8,262 bases of DNA, taken from contig CAKOXR010000038.1 in assembly GCA_934130215.1 (NCBI GenBank), positions 1-8,262 of the forward strand, written 5' to 3'. The notes under the pieces are model-generated. The model ran no database searches and was not told where the DNA came from. It saw nothing but the letters and a program-made list of their open reading frames with translations. The position numbers and the translations under genes are program-made. This DNA comes from an uncultured Bacilli bacterium (GTDB lineage Bacteria; Bacillota_I; Bacilli_A; RF39; UBA660). Shown one piece after another: positions 6,625 through 8,262 of the stretch; the first letter of the stretch is position 1; every line of letters starts with the position of its first letter.

Positions 6625-6638
6625 TAGTAAAGTGTTAA
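6612..6638 (-). promoter_or_regulatory. CIRCE-like operator 2, over the -35 box
   Basis: Plus-strand TTAGCACTG-N9-AAGTGTTAA keeps the 9-9-9 geometry of CIRCE and matches the consensus at 15 of 18 arm positions. Its centre lies 46 bp from that of operator 1. It covers the -35 hexamer (6619-6624), so bound HrcA would directly block RNA polymerase. It is less perfect than operator 1, and so probably weaker. Confidence 0.8.
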
Positions 6639-6660
6639 TTTAATATATTTTTTTATTATT

Positions 6661-6683
6661 AAAAAAGTGCTTTTGGCACTTTT
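6661..6683 (-). terminator. Intrinsic terminator of the BspA-like gene
   Basis: The minus strand forms AAAAGTGC-CAAAA-GCACTTTT, an 8-bp stem (6663-6670 with 6676-6683) whose descending arm runs into six T residues (6661-6666). It starts 3 nt after the stop codon of the BspA-like gene and lies upstream of the CIRCE/promoter region, so it insulates the chaperone operon from upstream transcription. Confidence 0.85.
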
Positions 6684-6686
6684 AAA

Positions 6687-8262
6687 TTAATAATTAGGGA
6701 TTACTATAGCTTTTAAGCCGTAATAGGTGTTATTACTGCTATTACTTGTAAATGTTATTTTAATATAGTTAGAATTAATTGTTATTGTTTCATTTGTTCT
6801 AGTAGTTCCTCCATATTTTTTATTATTGTTTATACCTGTTGTTGATGTGCTAGAATCATATATTAGGAAATAGTCAACCCATGTCCCCTGTGTTTGATAG
6901 TCTAGTATGACTGTTAAACTTTTTGCTCCTTCGAAGGCATGTTCACCAAGTATAACATTATCTTGTGAATTAGGGTATGGATAATGAGCAGACTCAATTG
7001 TTTTACAAGGTGTTGTTGCTATATCGCTTATTGTTACATCATTATCAGGCATTATAAATTCATTTCCATTTATTGTAGTTTCATTCATTTTAAATGATGT
7101 TACATAATTATTACCTGATATAGATGTTAAAGTTACTTTAGTATCTTTTAATCGATTATTAGATTCATATTTTATATCATCATTACCAGTTATTGTAATT
7201 GAGTGTTCAGGGATTATATTTCCTTTTATAACATTACTATCAAATGTTTTAGTTGCAATCATATTATCAACTAGAGTTGAGGCATCAACAATATAATTAA
7301 CTGTTATTTGAGAGCCTGAGTTAGTTGCGGCTTCATAAAACATATAAGAATAACCACTAACATTAACATTCATTATATTGATTGTTGTTGTTAATGATGA
7401 ACAATTCCAAAACATATAACTCATATCTGTTACATTTACCATATTAAAATTACTTAAATCTAAACTTGTTAGGGATGAACATCCAAAAAAAATGTTATGC
7501 ATATCGGTTACATTTACTGTGTTAATTTTACTTAAATCTAAACTTGTTAAAGATGAACAAGCCTGAAACATACAGTCCATCCATATTACATTTGAAGTAT
7601 TAAAACTTCTTAAATCAATATTTGTTAAGGATGAACAGCCAGAAAATATATATTTCATGGAGGTTACATTGACTGTATTAAAACTACTTAAATCTAAACT
7701 TATTAAGGATGAACAATCAACAAACATATTATACATAGTCGTTACATTTAAGGTATTAAAATTATTATTAAAATTAATTTGAGTTAAATTAGATATATAT
7801 TTATTATTTTCATATTTCCTAAGTGAAAATATATATTCACAATTTGATGGTGCAAATATTTCATAGTTACTTACTATATATAAATTATATAATGACTTTG
7901 TATTATCAGTGCTATCTTTTAATCCAGTATCTACTAAATAGCCATAAACTCTATTTTCTTGATTTGACTTTTCAGATATATCCCAGCATAAATTTTCTTC
8001 ATTACAAGTACTAGGTAAATTACTTAAATCATTACCAAAGGTAATTGTTCTTATATAAGCTCTATACTTAACACTCCAAAATTCAGTACCGTTACTTCCA
8101 TTCTTCATATATGCTGGATTTGTTTGTTTACTTTCTATTACTACTTCTGCACTTATATTTTTATTAATAAAACTATTATCATTTTCATCATCAATATTAC
8201 CATCCCAGTACCAATATACTGTAACAGTATCTGTTTTTGATTCATTTGATTTAAAATATTTA
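6687..8262 (-). CDS. BspA-like (DUF285) surface protein with CUB-like C terminus, 5' partial
   Basis: This is the last 524 residues of a large, probably secreted protein; the frame stays open to the right edge. ATG 8108 has no Shine-Dalgarno and is internal. In order it contains a beta-rich start with YWYWDGNIDDENDNSF (about 16-31), possibly the end of a TasA/camelysin-like or pilin-like domain. A linker with the TITFGNDLSNLP and LYNLYIVSNYEIFA patterns of BspA proteins follows. Next come five exact 26-residue leucine-rich DUF285 repeats (168-297) with cysteines at 183, 209, 235, 261 and 287. A small repeat module carries MPDNDVTI (404-411). A C-terminal domain from ESAHYPYPNS (423) to the end has the CUB-like pattern GAKSLTVILDYQT, VDYFLIYDSS and NTYYGLKAIVIPNY. 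No LPXTG motif or C-terminal membrane helix is present, so attachment must be noncovalent or N-terminal. Members of this family are linked to adhesion and host contact, but the role here is unknown. Confidence 0.88.
   Translation of the reverse strand, partial: KYFKSNESKTDTVTVYWYWDGNIDDENDNSFINKNISAEVVIESKQTNPAYMKNGSNGTEFWSVKYRAYIRTITFGNDLSNLPSTCNEENLCWDISEKSNQENRVYGYLVDTGLKDSTDNTKSLYNLYIVSNYEIFAPSNCEYIFSLRKYENNKYISNLTQINFNNNFNTLNVTTMYNMFVDCSSLISLDLSSFNTVNVTSMKYIFSGCSSLTNIDLRSFNTSNVIWMDCMFQACSSLTSLDLSKINTVNVTDMHNIFFGCSSLTSLDLSNFNMVNVTDMSYMFWNCSSLTTTINIMNVNVSGYSYMFYEAATNSGSQITVNYIVDASTLVDNMIATKTFDSNVIKGNIIPEHSITITGNDDIKYESNNRLKDTKVTLTSISGNNYVTSFKMNETTINGNEFIMPDNDVTISDIATTPCKTIESAHYPYPNSQDNVILGEHAFEGAKSLTVILDYQTQGTWVDYFLIYDSSTSTTGINNNKKYGGTTRTNETITINSNYIKITFTSNSSNNTYYGLKAIVIPNY
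7371..7760 (-). repeat. Five tandem 78-bp repeats encoding DUF285 leucine-rich units
   Basis: The plus-strand octamer GATGAACA recurs at 7396, 7474, 7552, 7630 and 7708, exactly 78 bp apart each time, marking the codons for the conserved Cys-Ser pair. Each unit encodes 26 residues of the form FNT.NVT.M...F..CSSL..LDLS. Copies differ at many third and some first positions, so they are old or diversifying rather than freshly duplicated. They lie within the BspA-like gene. Confidence 0.95.

Noticed and set aside
7371..7760. Regular 78-bp repeats as a possible CRISPR or noncoding array
   Set aside because: The period is a multiple of three, the frame is open throughout, and the encoded units are DUF285 leucine-rich repeats; there are no unique spacers.
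6687..8108. BspA-like gene starting at ATG 8108
   Set aside because: No Shine-Dalgarno precedes this ATG, no signal peptide follows it, and the frame stays open for 51 more codons to the window edge with protein-like beta-strand sequence.

Overview
The window is a very AT-rich bacterial segment in which every supported gene lies on the minus strand. Compact spacing, Shine-Dalgarno sites of the AAAGGA/GAGGTG type, a CIRCE-controlled hrcA-grpE-dnaK cluster and a BspA-like surface protein together suggest a low-GC Bacillota or Mycoplasmatota-type organism, possibly a gut lineage. That placement is inference. Trp is encoded by TGG throughout and one gene (pepF) ends in TGA, so the standard bacterial code 11 fits better than the Mycoplasma code.

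Read in the direction of transcription (high to low coordinates): at the right edge is the 3' part of a large secreted BspA-like protein (6687-8262, 5' end outside the window). It has five exact 26-residue repeats, a module carrying MPDNDVTI, and a CUB-like C-terminal domain. An intrinsic terminator (6661-6683) follows it. The gap 6512-6686 holds the heat-shock control region: a consensus sigma-A promoter (TTGACA, 16 nt, extended TATAAT) with two CIRCE-type operators, one over the -35 box and one over the predicted transcription start.

The promoter drives hrcA (repressor), grpE (nucleotide exchange factor) and dnaK (Hsp70), packed with gaps of 2 and 18 nt. After dnaK a strong hairpin (3102-3125) sits in the 45-nt gap before pepF, a zinc oligoendopeptidase of family M3B. 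pepF overlaps the start of dnaJ (Hsp40) by 20 nt. The usual neighbour pair dnaK-dnaJ is therefore split by a peptidase gene. dnaJ ends in an AT-rich terminator-like hairpin, followed by a possible promoter and the first 48 codons of an unidentified membrane protein that leaves the window at its left edge.

Functionally this is a chaperone operon: HrcA represses its own promoter through CIRCE, and DnaK, DnaJ and GrpE form the Hsp70 folding cycle. PepF would trim the short peptides left by proteolysis. Most of it is ordinary core biology. The points worth a second look are the pepF insertion with its hairpin, the tandem CIRCE layout, a three-fold CxC cysteine motif at the N terminus of GrpE, a probable TTG start of hrcA overlapped by a tiny ATG reading frame, and the domain make-up of the BspA-like protein.
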